Source of the DNA: OLB6 sp964467455
Lineage (GTDB): Bacteria > Bacteroidota > Ignavibacteria > Kapaibacteriales > Kapaibacteriaceae
NCBI GenBank assembly: GCA_964467455.1
Contig: CAYXQJ010000013.1
Span: 17,832 to 81,831 of the forward strand
DNA: 64,000 nucleotides
Reading direction: 5' to 3'
Shown: positions 1-7,829 of the stretch, piece after piece
Layout of the letters: each line of letters begins with the position of its first letter
Numbering within the stretch: position 1 is the first letter of the stretch
The notes under the pieces: generated by a model
Told to the model about the DNA's origin: nothing
The model's database searches: none
Seen by the model: only the letters and a program-made list of their open reading frames with translations
Translations under genes and position numbers: made by a program

Positions 1-263
1 GCTTGTAGTTTGGCGACGATGCTTTTGTTGATCCAGCCGGCATAGACCATGGTGGCAATGCGGAGGGTGTCTTCGTCGGTGACGCGACGACCGTTGATCA
101 TGGTCTGTGGGATACCGAGTTGTTCGGCAAGCTGTGTTGCCAAGCGGCCGCCGCCGTGGACGAGGATCACGGAGTCGGTGCTGCGCGTGATGCTGTCGAG
201 TACGGCGTTGAGTTGCTCGTCGCTGTCGACCACGGCGCCGCCGATCTTGATCACGCGGATCAT
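1..263 (-). CDS. argB: Acetylglutamate kinase, N-terminal part (cut by window edge)
   Basis: Phosphorylates N-acetyl- (or N-succinyl-) glutamate, the second step of arginine synthesis. Only the first ~87 residues are inside the window. The reading frame begins MIRVIKIGGAVVDS, has the glycine-rich K-x-G-G nucleotide loop, then LVHGGGRLATQLAEQLG, the typical HGGG substrate loop of amino acid kinases. The ATG at 263-261 overlaps the TGA of argF' (ATGA), so it is translationally coupled as the last visible gene of the arg operon. The family is clear; the C-terminus cannot be assessed. Confidence 0.9.
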   Translation of the reverse strand, partial: MIRVIKIGGAVVDSDEQLNAVLDSITRSTDSVILVHGGGRLATQLAEQLGIPQTMINGRRVTDEDTLRIATMVYAGWINKSIVAKLQ

Positions 264-1219
264 GCGAGGGCCTTGAGCATGTGTTTGAGCACCACCTGTG
301 CGCTGACGACGCGGTTGGCCGCTTCGTCAATGACGATCGACGATGGACCATCAAGCACGCCATCGCTAACGATCATGTTGCGTCGCACCGGCAAGCAGTG
401 CATGAACTTCGCATTGTTCGTCAATGCCATCTTCTCTTCCGTCACGGTCCAGTTGGTATCTGTCGATAAGATCTTGCCATAGTCCGTGTAGCTCGACCAG
501 TTCTTGGCATAGACGAAGTCGGCACCGGCCAAAGCAGCATCTTGATCATGCGTGATGCTCGCCCCCTTCGTAAACGAGGGATCGAGGTCGTAACCCTCGG
601 GATGGGTGATGACGAGATCGACGTCGGCCTGCAGCATCCATTCACTGAAGCTGTTGGCCACAGCTTGCGGCAGGGCTTTGGGATGTGGCGCCCAGGTGAG
701 CACAACCTTCGGACGCGCCGTTGTTTTGTGTTGTTCGATCGTGATCAGATCGGCCAACGATTGCAGCGGATGTCGCGTTGCGCTTTCAAGACTCACCACC
801 GGCACACCGCTGTATCGAATGAAACTCTCCAGCGTGCGTTCTTCGTAATCGGCATCACGGTCGGTAAGACTTGCGAACGTGCGCAGACCAAGGATGTCGC
901 AGTATCGACCCATGACCGCTGCCGCCTCCTTGATATGCTCCGTTGCAGCACCGTTCATGATCACACCGTCGCGCGTCTCCAACGTCCACGAATCCGCACC
1001 GGCATTCAACACCATCACATCTATACCCAGCAACGTCGCAGCTTTCTGTGTGCTCATCCGCGTCCGCAACGACGGATTCATGAACAACAGACCCAACGTC
1101 TTGCGCTTGCCAAGTCCATGATCACTCCACGGATCGGCAGCATACGCAAGCCCATCCTGCACAGCCTGCTGCAAGGGTAATGAAGAGGTGAGGTCGTGGA
1201 CGGAAGTAAAACGTTTCAT
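260..1219 (-). CDS. argF': N-succinyl/N-acetylornithine carbamoyltransferase
   Basis: Transfers carbamoyl phosphate to an N-acylated ornithine in the variant arginine pathway known from Bacteroides and Xanthomonas. The 319-residue protein carries the carbamoyl-phosphate loop FMNPSLRTRMS (about residues 46-56), the EHIKEA segment at 94-99, the ATRHPLQSLADL region and the HCLPVRRN motif near 275. It aligns by eye along its length with the Bacteroides fragilis succinylornithine enzyme. The specificity position just before E94-H95 is Thr93, where known succinyl enzymes have Pro and acetyl enzymes have Glu. There is no Shine-Dalgarno; the start sits 4 nt from a 63-bp array of 7-bp repeats that fills the whole argC-argF' gap. 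The stop overlaps argB. Confidence 0.92.
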   Translation of the reverse strand: MKRFTSVHDLTSSLPLQQAVQDGLAYAADPWSDHGLGKRKTLGLLFMNPSLRTRMSTQKAATLLGIDVMVLNAGADSWTLETRDGVIMNGAATEHIKEAAAVMGRYCDILGLRTFASLTDRDADYEERTLESFIRYSGVPVVSLESATRHPLQSLADLITIEQHKTTARPKVVLTWAPHPKALPQAVANSFSEWMLQADVDLVITHPEGYDLDPSFTKGASITHDQDAALAGADFVYAKNWSSYTDYGKILSTDTNWTVTEEKMALTNNAKFMHCLPVRRNMIVSDGVLDGPSSIVIDEAANRVVSAQVVLKHMLKALA

Positions 1220-1223
1220 GTAT

Positions 1224-1286
1224 CTCGTTGCTCGTTACTCGTTGCTCGATGCTCGTCACTTGCTGTTTGCTGTTCGATACTTGCTG
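1224..1286. repeat. 9 x 7-bp degenerate tandem repeat between argC and argF'
   Basis: Nine consecutive heptamers on the + strand: CTCGTTG, CTCGTTA, CTCGTTG, CTCGATG, CTCGTCA, CTTGCTG, TTTGCTG, TTCGATA, CTTGCTG. They run exactly from the base next to the argC stop codon to 4 nt before the argF' start codon, so they make up essentially the whole intercistronic spacer. Consensus about CTYGYTN. The same family recurs at 4099-4126 and, more worn, at 36274-36322. Confidence 0.85.
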
Positions 1287-2225
1287 TTAGAATACCGCTG
1301 CAATAAGATCGAGGCCAGCATTCTGCTCAACGCCCATTGCGATATTCACATTCTCCACTGCCTGTCCCGACGCCCCCTTCAACAAATTATCGAGGACGCT
1401 TACGATCACCAGATCATCGCCGTGTTTCTCCATGCCGATGAAGCACATGTTGGTGCCGACGGCGCGCTTGACGTCCGGCAAGTCATCAACGACCGATACA
1501 AACGGATGCTCCGCATACCGATCACGATACATCGTCATGATCTCGGTAAGGGACTGTGTGGTCTTCACAACAGACGTGGCCAGGATGCCGCGTGGGAAGG
1601 CGCCGCGCAGAGGGATGAAGGTTGGTGCAACGCCCAACACGGCCGTGATCTCGGCGAGATGCTGATGCGTGAAGGCCTTGTAGACGCTGAGATTGTTGGC
1701 CCGCCACGAATAATGCGTCGTGTCCGACGGCGCTTGTCCGGCACCGGTCGAACCCGTCGTAGCATTGACCACCACACCGCCGGCAAGCATGCTCTGCTCA
1801 GCCAGCGGAAGCAAACCAAGCTCGATGGTGGTGGCAAAACATCCGGGGTTGGCAATACGTTTGGCTCCGCTGATGCGCGCACGATGCACTTCCGGTAGAC
1901 CATAGACCCAGTTCGCATCAAGACGATGATCGGCAGAGAGATCGATCACAAGCGTCGAAGCATCCACATGATGTTCGGCCATCCACGTTGCTGCTGTGCC
2001 GTGGCCGGTGCAGAGGAAGATGACATCGACGATTTGCTGCAGATCTGCGGCGAACGTCATCGTTGTGCGTCCCGCCAGATCCGGATGTGCTTCACTCACC
2101 GGATGTCCGGCATGACTTTTACTCACCACGGTCAACGATCCTTCGCCGACGTACGGATGACGCAACAACAGACGCAGCAGCATGCCGCCCGTATATCCTG
2201 CACCACCGATGATCGCAACGTTCAT
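1287..2225 (-). CDS. argC: N-acetyl-gamma-glutamyl-phosphate reductase
   Basis: NADPH-dependent reduction of N-acylglutamyl phosphate to the semialdehyde, third step of arginine synthesis. 312 residues. The N-terminal Rossmann motif is MNVAIIGGAGYTGGMLLRLL and the catalytic cysteine lies in ANPGCFAT (C129). HQHLAEI and the PLRGAFPRGI segment are also typical. The start ATG overlaps the argG stop (ATGA) and has a strong GGGGG ribosome site 8-9 nt upstream. The gene is followed by the 63-bp heptamer array instead of normal spacer. Confidence 0.94.
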   Translation of the reverse strand: MNVAIIGGAGYTGGMLLRLLLRHPYVGEGSLTVVSKSHAGHPVSEAHPDLAGRTTMTFAADLQQIVDVIFLCTGHGTAATWMAEHHVDASTLVIDLSADHRLDANWVYGLPEVHRARISGAKRIANPGCFATTIELGLLPLAEQSMLAGGVVVNATTGSTGAGQAPSDTTHYSWRANNLSVYKAFTHQHLAEITAVLGVAPTFIPLRGAFPRGILATSVVKTTQSLTEIMTMYRDRYAEHPFVSVVDDLPDVKRAVGTNMCFIGMEKHGDDLVIVSVLDNLLKGASGQAVENVNIAMGVEQNAGLDLIAAVF

Positions 2226-3421
2226 TGCTTGCCCCCTTCTGCAAGAGAGCGGTGAATGGTGGTAGCAACGGCATTGATAATGGCAAACCCTTTCGCATCA
2301 TCACCGTTCCATGCGCGGTTCAACTCACCGTACGTGGCAAACGTTGAACGCATCAGATCATGGGGCGAGCGAATACCCAACACCGTGAAGCGCTCATCGA
2401 ACAGTTCAAGATCCACCTCACCTGTCACACGCTGCTGCGTATCCGTAAAGAACGCCTCCATACTCCGCATTGCCGGCTCAAGGAACTGCCCTTCATGCAG
2501 CAGTTGTCCGTACCACAGCGCAAGTTGGTCCTTCAAATTCAACTGCCATTTTGACAGCGTATGTTTTTCCAACGCATGATGTGCTTTGATGATCATCAAG
2601 GGGGCAGGTGCTTCGAACGCAACACGACCCTTGATACCGATGATGGTATCACCAACATGCATATCGCGTCCGATGCCAAACTCTGCACCGATCTCATTCA
2701 ACTTCGTGATCACGTCGACCGGCGACATCGCCTCACCATTCAACGACGTCGGCTCCCCCATCGCGAAACCAATGGTGATGCGCTCCTTGCATCCTTGCAC
2801 CCTTTCACCCTTGGGCGACCATGCCTGTTCGGGTAGCGGCAGCTCACTCGTCAACGTCTCCTTCCCACCGATCGTTGTGCCCCAGATGCCTTGATTGATC
2901 GAGTAGGCGGCCTTGGTCCAATCCCCTTCTACGCCGTGTTGACGGAGATAGTCGATCTCTTGATCGCGACTGAGTTGTTTGTCGCGAATGGGCGTGAGTA
3001 CCGGCAGTTCCGGACACAAAATGCGGAAGATGAGATCGAAGCGGATCTGATCGTTGCCGGCGCCGGTACTGCCGTGGGCAAGGTGTGTAGCGCCGATCTG
3101 CTTGGCATGTTCGGCGATCGCGATCGCCTGGATGATTCGCTCAGCGCTAACGGAGAGCGGATACGTGTCGTTCTTGAGGACGTTACCGGCAATGAGGAAG
3201 CGAAGCACACGATCGTATAACTCCTGCGTACGGTCGAGGGCGGCGTGCGAGGCCACGTTGCACGACCGTGCACGCGAGGCGATCTGCTCCAGTTCGGCAT
3301 CGGTGAATCCGCCGGTGTTGACGATCACCGTATGAACTTCCATGCCGAGATCGATGGCGAGGTATCTGGCGCAATAACTGGTGTCGAGTCCACCACTAAA
3401 TGCTAACAAGACCTTGTTCAT
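2222..3421 (-). CDS. argG: Argininosuccinate synthase
   Basis: Condenses citrulline and aspartate with ATP hydrolysis. The protein is 399 residues from MNKVLLAFSGGLDTSYCARYL; the PP-loop SGGLDTS (residues ~9-15) binds ATP. HGSTGAGNDQIRF and EAMSPVDVI are family signatures. A longer open frame exists upstream, but the ATG at 3421 overlaps the stop of the preceding GNAT gene (ATGA) and has an AAAGGGGG ribosome site, so this start is preferred. The Bacteroidota arg cluster commonly has this GNAT-argG-argC order. Confidence 0.94.
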   Translation of the reverse strand: MNKVLLAFSGGLDTSYCARYLAIDLGMEVHTVIVNTGGFTDAELEQIASRARSCNVASHAALDRTQELYDRVLRFLIAGNVLKNDTYPLSVSAERIIQAIAIAEHAKQIGATHLAHGSTGAGNDQIRFDLIFRILCPELPVLTPIRDKQLSRDQEIDYLRQHGVEGDWTKAAYSINQGIWGTTIGGKETLTSELPLPEQAWSPKGERVQGCKERITIGFAMGEPTSLNGEAMSPVDVITKLNEIGAEFGIGRDMHVGDTIIGIKGRVAFEAPAPLMIIKAHHALEKHTLSKWQLNLKDQLALWYGQLLHEGQFLEPAMRSMEAFFTDTQQRVTGEVDLELFDERFTVLGIRSPHDLMRSTFATYGELNRAWNGDDAKGFAIINAVATTIHRSLAEGGKQ

Positions 3422-3957
3422 TGCGTGCCCCCTTTCGGATCGTACAACATGCCGGTGCAAAGACACATGCTGCGTTTGGTGCGTTCAAGGATGTCGTAGT
3501 TCGGACAGCTCTGACAGCCCTTCCAGAAGACTTCGTCGGTGGTGAGCTCGCTGAAGTGCACCGGACGATAACCCAACTCGCTGTTGATCTTCATCACTGC
3601 TGCAGAGGTCGTGATGCCAAAGATCTTGGCATCAGGATAGAGTGAGCGCGACAGTTCGAACGCTGCCTTCTTGATGCTGCGTGCAAGATTATGTTTTCGA
3701 AACTCCGGCGCTACGATCAGGCCCGAGTTCGCAACATATTGCTTGTCTTGCCATGTTTCGACGTAGCAAAATCCGGCAAACGTCCCGTCCTCCGTCAAGG
3801 CTATGATGGCCTTCCCTTCACGCATCTTCTGTTGCACATATTCCGGCGTCCGCTTGGCAATACCGGTACCACGCTGCTGCGCAGCAACAAAAATGGTCTC
3901 GACGATGGTCTCGGCGTAACCGTAATGGCGCTCGTCGGCGATGGAGATCACGAACAT
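3418..3957 (-). CDS. GNAT acetyltransferase, candidate N-acetylglutamate synthase
   Basis: 179 residues with a GNAT fold: IIALTEDGTFAGFCYVE, then SGLIVAPEFRKHNLARSI, the acetyl-CoA loop (R/Q-x-x-x-x-A type), and a C-terminal cysteine-containing tail (KGCQSCPNYD and RSMCLCTGMLYDP). It is the first gene of the arg operon and its stop overlaps argG. A GNAT gene at this position in Bacteroidota arg operons is a good candidate for the missing first step, acylation of glutamate, but that is an inference from position. No Shine-Dalgarno is visible: the 11-unit GGGAACN repeat array begins 5 nt before the ATG. Confidence 0.75.
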   Translation of the reverse strand: MFVISIADERHYGYAETIVETIFVAAQQRGTGIAKRTPEYVQQKMREGKAIIALTEDGTFAGFCYVETWQDKQYVANSGLIVAPEFRKHNLARSIKKAAFELSRSLYPDAKIFGITTSAAVMKINSELGYRPVHFSELTTDEVFWKGCQSCPNYDILERTKRSMCLCTGMLYDPKGGTQ

Positions 3958-3961
3958 GGCA

Positions 3962-4038
3962 GGGAACTGGGAACTGGGAACTGGGAACAGGGAACTGGGA
4001 ACAGGGAACTGGGAACTGGGAACTGGGAACAGGGAACG
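3962..4038. repeat. 11 x 7-bp repeat, GGGAACN family
   Basis: Eleven perfect-length heptamers on the + strand, each GGGAAC followed by T, A or (last unit) G. The array ends 5 nt upstream of the GNAT start codon (minus strand). It is followed without a break by a second heptamer family at 4041. The same family occurs at 32134-32182 on the other strand. Confidence 0.9.
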
Positions 4039-4040
4039 TC

Positions 4041-4089
4041 GGACGCTGGACGTCGGACGCTGGACGCTGGACGCTGGACGTCGGACGTC
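4041..4089. repeat. 7 x 7-bp repeat, GGACGNN family
   Basis: Seven heptamers on the + strand, GGACGCT or GGACGTC, in the order CT, TC, CT, CT, CT, TC, TC. Directly adjacent to the GGGAACN array. Members of the same family (read as GTCCNNN) occur at 32101-32128 and 36242-36262. Confidence 0.88.
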
Positions 4090-4098
4090 TTCAAAAGA

Positions 4099-4126
4099 CT
4101 TGCTGCTTGCTACTTGCTGCTCAGAG
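4099..4126. repeat. 4 x 7-bp repeat, CTTGCTN family
   Basis: CTTGCTG, CTTGCTA, CTTGCTG and a decayed CTCAGAG, in 7-bp register. Third member of the composite array upstream of the arg operon. Related to the array between argC and argF'. Confidence 0.75.
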
Positions 4127-4175
4127 ACTAGTCGACGTCGTCCTCTGCGGACGGATCCTATGGATGGGGGCCAGG

Positions 4176-4225
4176 CGGCCCGACGGTATGGAGCTGAGCG
4201 TGTTCAAGAGAGTGCGAAACTGCAC
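4176..4225 (-). other. Conserved intergenic element, copy 1 (unknown)
   Basis: In the 296-bp gap between the oxygenase and the arg operon, the + strand reads CGGCCC, then ATGGAG, GTTCA and finally GTGCGAAACTGCAC. The same blocks in the same order, with CGGCCC at one end and GTGAAAGACTGCAC at the other, lie at 27454-27514. The last block can form a GTGC/GCAC hairpin. I do not recognise an RNA family. It may be a small RNA, a leader or a decayed repeat. The rest of this gap holds only the three heptamer arrays; I found no clear promoter in it. Confidence 0.4.
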
Positions 4226-4253
4226 AACCCTCCGGTTTTTCACAAGACAAGAA

Positions 4254-5399
4254 TCAGTTATCACCGATCTTGGATGGCAACGGGAAGGCATCAAGGACAT
4301 CGTCTCCTGAGTACAGGCTCATCTGGTGGAAGAGCTTGAACTGATAGTCGCGGATGTCTTTGCCGATCGACGGAATGAAGTGCTCGATGAAATTCTGCGA
4401 CTTGATCAACGCCACAAATGCGGCGTGCGTAAAGTGCGGATGACCGGCCGGGAATCGCAGCTTGTCGGCCAGGTCGTTGCCCATGAACTCGCGTGCAAGA
4501 CTCATCGTGATCTCGGTGAGGCGCTTGCATTGCGCGGGGTCGGTGATCTCGCCGACCGGACCAACACATTCGAACAACTGATGAATGAGCTCGATCGAAT
4601 CTTCACCCGGGTCGAGTTCCAGGTCGAAGAGAAATTCCAAGTGCCGCATACCTTCAACATGATCGGTGACGGCAAGCTCAGGGTCAACACCCATCAGATA
4701 GCCCGCATAACGCCAGATGGACACATAGCCATCTGCCTCTTCCTCCGTCATTTCGCGGTGCACTTTCTTGAGACCCTCTACGATGTACGACCCCATCACA
4801 GCCGTCAACATCGAAAGGTGCACGTTGTTAAGGGGCGCACCATACGTAGCATGATCCCAAGGAGTGGTCGTCGCGATCTGGTTGCGAATGATGGCATGGA
4901 TCATCCGAACCATGAGCGATGTCTGCCAACCCGGTCGTCCCGGCTTGAGGCCGTCGATCAAGCTGACCTCCATGATCTGGCGATTGGTCTCACGCAGTCG
5001 CTTGGTGGCATACTCGGCCATCACCTTCGTCGTGATCAACGTCTTTGCTGCTTGTGTACTGTATCCAAAGGGAAGAGCCATGCAGCTGACGATCGTCGGG
5101 ATCAATGCAAGATTGCGTTCGAACAGCGCCGAACCTTTTTCCATCAGTTCGAAGTCGACCCAATACGGGATCTCGTGCGACCACGTGATCCAGTCTTTCA
5201 ATTCTTGCGGTGCGTCGGGCACGGCTTCAACACCTTGCTCGATGGCCTTCTTGATCAAGGCATGTGCTTCGGGTGTGGTAGCACCGTTGAGTGATCGTAC
5301 CACGGCATCAGCCATCGGGTCACCGATCGTACGCAACTTCAGGTATCGCTGATAGCGATGGCCGTATTTCTTCTGGGCTTCTGCGGTTGTGAGTGGCAT
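4254..5399 (-). CDS. MpaB/rubber-oxygenase-like (DUF2236) protein
   Basis: 381 residues, all alpha by appearance, with no signal peptide. The segment MVRMIHAIIRNQI (about residues 163-175) resembles the conserved R-x-x-H-A-x-x-R helix of the latex-clearing-protein/MpaB oxygenase family, in which histidines bind a b-type haem. Other family-like features are IPYWVDFELMEKG near the N-terminus and SIWRYAGYLMGVDPEL in the middle. The substrate is unknown; members act on polyisoprene or on lipid-like chains. It begins 25 bp after the cyclase gene with an AAAGGTGA ribosome site, so it is probably cotranscribed with it. Confidence 0.7.
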   Translation of the reverse strand: MPLTTAEAQKKYGHRYQRYLKLRTIGDPMADAVVRSLNGATTPEAHALIKKAIEQGVEAVPDAPQELKDWITWSHEIPYWVDFELMEKGSALFERNLALIPTIVSCMALPFGYSTQAAKTLITTKVMAEYATKRLRETNRQIMEVSLIDGLKPGRPGWQTSLMVRMIHAIIRNQIATTTPWDHATYGAPLNNVHLSMLTAVMGSYIVEGLKKVHREMTEEEADGYVSIWRYAGYLMGVDPELAVTDHVEGMRHLEFLFDLELDPGEDSIELIHQLFECVGPVGEITDPAQCKRLTEITMSLAREFMGNDLADKLRFPAGHPHFTHAAFVALIKSQNFIEHFIPSIGKDIRDYQFKLFHQMSLYSGDDVLDAFPLPSKIGDN

Positions 5400-5424
5400 A
5401 GGTTCACCTTTGTGTAATGCGTGG

Positions 5425-7311
5425 TCAGAGTTTCGAAAGCAAGAGATACGTGTTCACCTGCCCCTTACCCTTGATGTTTACGAGTTCAACTTCAGAGAAC
5501 GAAAATTTCGTAGACAGTGCCTGTTGCACATGTTCCGTGCAGCGGATCTGGTCTACCATTCCGTGAGATTCCATGCGTGAGGCCATGTTGACGACGTGAC
5601 CCCAGAGATCGAAGGAGAATTTCTTCTTGCCGATAACGCCGGCAACTACAGAGCCGTGATCGAGTCCAATGCGCAGATGCAATCGCATGTTCTCAGTATG
5701 CGGGATCGGAGGAAGTTGTTCGGCAAGATCGCGAAGGGCAAGAGCATACTCAGCCGTTCGCTCCAAGGCATTGGGCACCGGATTCGGCACACCGCAGACC
5801 ACCATGTAGCAATCACCAATGGTCTTGATCTTTTCCAGTCCGAACTGTTCCGTCAGTGCGTCCATCGCAGAGAAGACCGTATCGAGATATTCAACGGTCT
5901 CGGTTGGCGTAAGCTTCGACGACCATTCGGTGAACGACGCGATGTCGGCAAAGACGACGGCAACATCATCATACGATTCGGCGATGCGCTCTTCACCCAC
6001 CTTCATCCGTTCGGCGATCTCTTCGGGCAGGATGTTGAGCAAGAGTCGGTTGGACCGTGCATGGGCTTCTTCAAGCTCCACAGTGCGCAGCCGAAGGATC
6101 TCCGCTTCGAGTGCTTTGCGATCGGCTTCTTCTTTGTCACGACGCATACTGTTGAGTCGGTCTGCCAACGCCAGCGAGAGAACAAGAAGCTCAAAGGCCG
6201 TTCCGATGCGCAACGCAGCGAATCCGTCGATCACCCGAGGAATGAAACCGATGTTGCTACCGCTCCAATAGATCAGCGACATCAACAGCACACCGAAGGC
6301 CAACAAGAAGTAGCGTGCTACACGCACCTTGCGTTGGTAGGCGATCACTCCGGCGACGGTGACCATGATGGCTTGAACAAATCCAAACAGATTCGAAAGG
6401 TCGGAAAGGGGCGGGCGGGTCGTCACGAACAACGCTATCACGTACAGACCACACAACACCATCAGCGCCACCAAGGCGCGGTGGTATCGCGGCATGATCT
6501 CACGTGTTCTGAGCAGCGTGGTCACGAACCACGTTCCGCACAACGTTCCAAAGCCACCACCGATGAACATCAACGGTACGGTGAGCGCACTGAATCGCTC
6601 CGGAAGTAGAACGTTCGGCAGTGATTCAAAGGCGAACATCCAGGCGAAGGTGGCCATCGTACTTGCAACGTAGGCAAGGTAGGCACGCTCGCGCGTGGCG
6701 ATGAACACGAACAAGTTGTACATCAACAAGGCAAAGACCAAGCCGAAGAACAATCCGTTCACATAGATCGCTAAGCGCGCTTCATTCTCGAACGTGTCAC
6801 GCGATTCGATCGTCGGCGCACGTCCCATGAGCTTGTTGCCTTCACCCGACATGCGGATCACGATCAGTGTGGTGTCGGCACCGGACGGCAGCAAGCGAAC
6901 AGCCGGGATGGTGGTGTTCAGATCACGGCGCTCACGTCCGTAACCAAAGCCGGAACGTCGTGGACCGTCGATACCGTTCTTTGTGATCGACCAAACGTCG
7001 AGATAGATCGTGTAGGTAATGTCGAAGCGGAGCACCGGCTCCACAACGGCGGAGTCGACCACAACATAGAAGCTCACCCATGATACCGAATCGGGGCCGA
7101 CGTTGGCGACGGTGTTGACGGTGGGAGATGTGCGCTGTGCTTCCTGCAGACGCGGGAGCACGCTTACCAGATCGGTATCGTTGGCCGGAGTGACGTAGTG
7201 ATGGACGGCCGTGATCGTAACGACCTGGCCCGGCATGATGTGGTAAGGGCGAGCCGCCGCAATACCAACACCGAGGAGAACAGCAATGACCCCAACCACC
7301 CACTCTTTCAT
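5425..7311 (-). CDS. 7TM receptor-type class III adenylate cyclase
   Basis: 628 residues. A signal peptide (1-20) is followed by a periplasmic beta domain of 7TMR-DISM type (to ~180), seven hydrophobic helices (about 184-385), a short coiled coil (about 388-420, rich in E, R and L) and a C-terminal class III cyclase domain (448-628). Metal-binding aspartates are D456 (FADIASFT) and D500 (IKTIGDCYM). Adenine-specifying residues K494 and D568 and transition-state residues N575 and R579 are all in place, so it should make cAMP, not cGMP. It presumably senses an extracellular ligand or envelope state. It lies 17 bp after purE in the same direction; no own promoter is evident. Confidence 0.88.
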   Translation of the reverse strand: MKEWVVGVIAVLLGVGIAAARPYHIMPGQVVTITAVHHYVTPANDTDLVSVLPRLQEAQRTSPTVNTVANVGPDSVSWVSFYVVVDSAVVEPVLRFDITYTIYLDVWSITKNGIDGPRRSGFGYGRERRDLNTTIPAVRLLPSGADTTLIVIRMSGEGNKLMGRAPTIESRDTFENEARLAIYVNGLFFGLVFALLMYNLFVFIATRERAYLAYVASTMATFAWMFAFESLPNVLLPERFSALTVPLMFIGGGFGTLCGTWFVTTLLRTREIMPRYHRALVALMVLCGLYVIALFVTTRPPLSDLSNLFGFVQAIMVTVAGVIAYQRKVRVARYFLLAFGVLLMSLIYWSGSNIGFIPRVIDGFAALRIGTAFELLVLSLALADRLNSMRRDKEEADRKALEAEILRLRTVELEEAHARSNRLLLNILPEEIAERMKVGEERIAESYDDVAVVFADIASFTEWSSKLTPTETVEYLDTVFSAMDALTEQFGLEKIKTIGDCYMVVCGVPNPVPNALERTAEYALALRDLAEQLPPIPHTENMRLHLRIGLDHGSVVAGVIGKKKFSFDLWGHVVNMASRMESHGMVDQIRCTEHVQQALSTKFSFSEVELVNIKGKGQVNTYLLLSKL

Positions 7312-7328
7312 GGGCGGAATTTACGGGC

Positions 7329-7829
7329 TTATCCTTCGAGAGCTTCGTTCTTTTTTCTTGACTCATCAGCAAGCTGTTGCTTGAAGGCGATGAGTTTTTC
7401 TTGAAGGTCGGCGTTCGATGTAGAGAGCATCTCAACAGCAAGAATGCCGGCGTTCCGTCCGCCCCCTACTGCTACTGTGGCAACGGGAACACCCGACGGC
7501 ATCTGGACGATGCTGAGAAGAGAGTCGAGGCCTTTGAGCTGCTTGGTGGGGATCGGCACTCCGATCACGGGAAGGGGCGAGAAGGACGCCAACATCCCGG
7601 GCAGGTGGGCAGCACCGCCGGCGCCGGCGATGATGACCTTGAGGCCGCGATGATGGGCGTTGGTGCCGTAATCGGCCATGTCGGCCGGGGTGCGGTGAGC
7701 ACTAACGACGCGGAGTTCGTACGGGATGCCGAATTGTTCGCACACGTCAGCCGCTTCACGCATGACGGGAAGGTCGGAGTCGCTGCCCATCACGATACCG
7801 ACGATGGGTGTAGTGGATGTTGAGCTCAT
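7329..7829 (-). CDS. purE: N5-carboxyaminoimidazole ribonucleotide mutase
   Basis: Purine synthesis; rearranges N5-CAIR to CAIR. 166 residues with MGSDSDLPVM, VSAHRTPADM and GAGGAAHLPGML, the class I PurE active-site motifs including the catalytic histidine of AHRTP. An upstream in-frame extension is rejected because the ATG at 7829 has a GGAGG site and overlaps the ysxC stop (ATGA). There is no purK next to it in this window. Confidence 0.93.
   Translation of the reverse strand: MSSTSTTPIVGIVMGSDSDLPVMREAADVCEQFGIPYELRVVSAHRTPADMADYGTNAHHRGLKVIIAGAGGAAHLPGMLASFSPLPVIGVPIPTKQLKGLDSLLSIVQMPSGVPVATVAVGGGRNAGILAVEMLSTSNADLQEKLIAFKQQLADESRKKNEALEG

Noticed and set aside
3962..4126. CRISPR-like array
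   Set aside because: Units are 7 bp, directly tandem and without spacers; no cas genes nearby.
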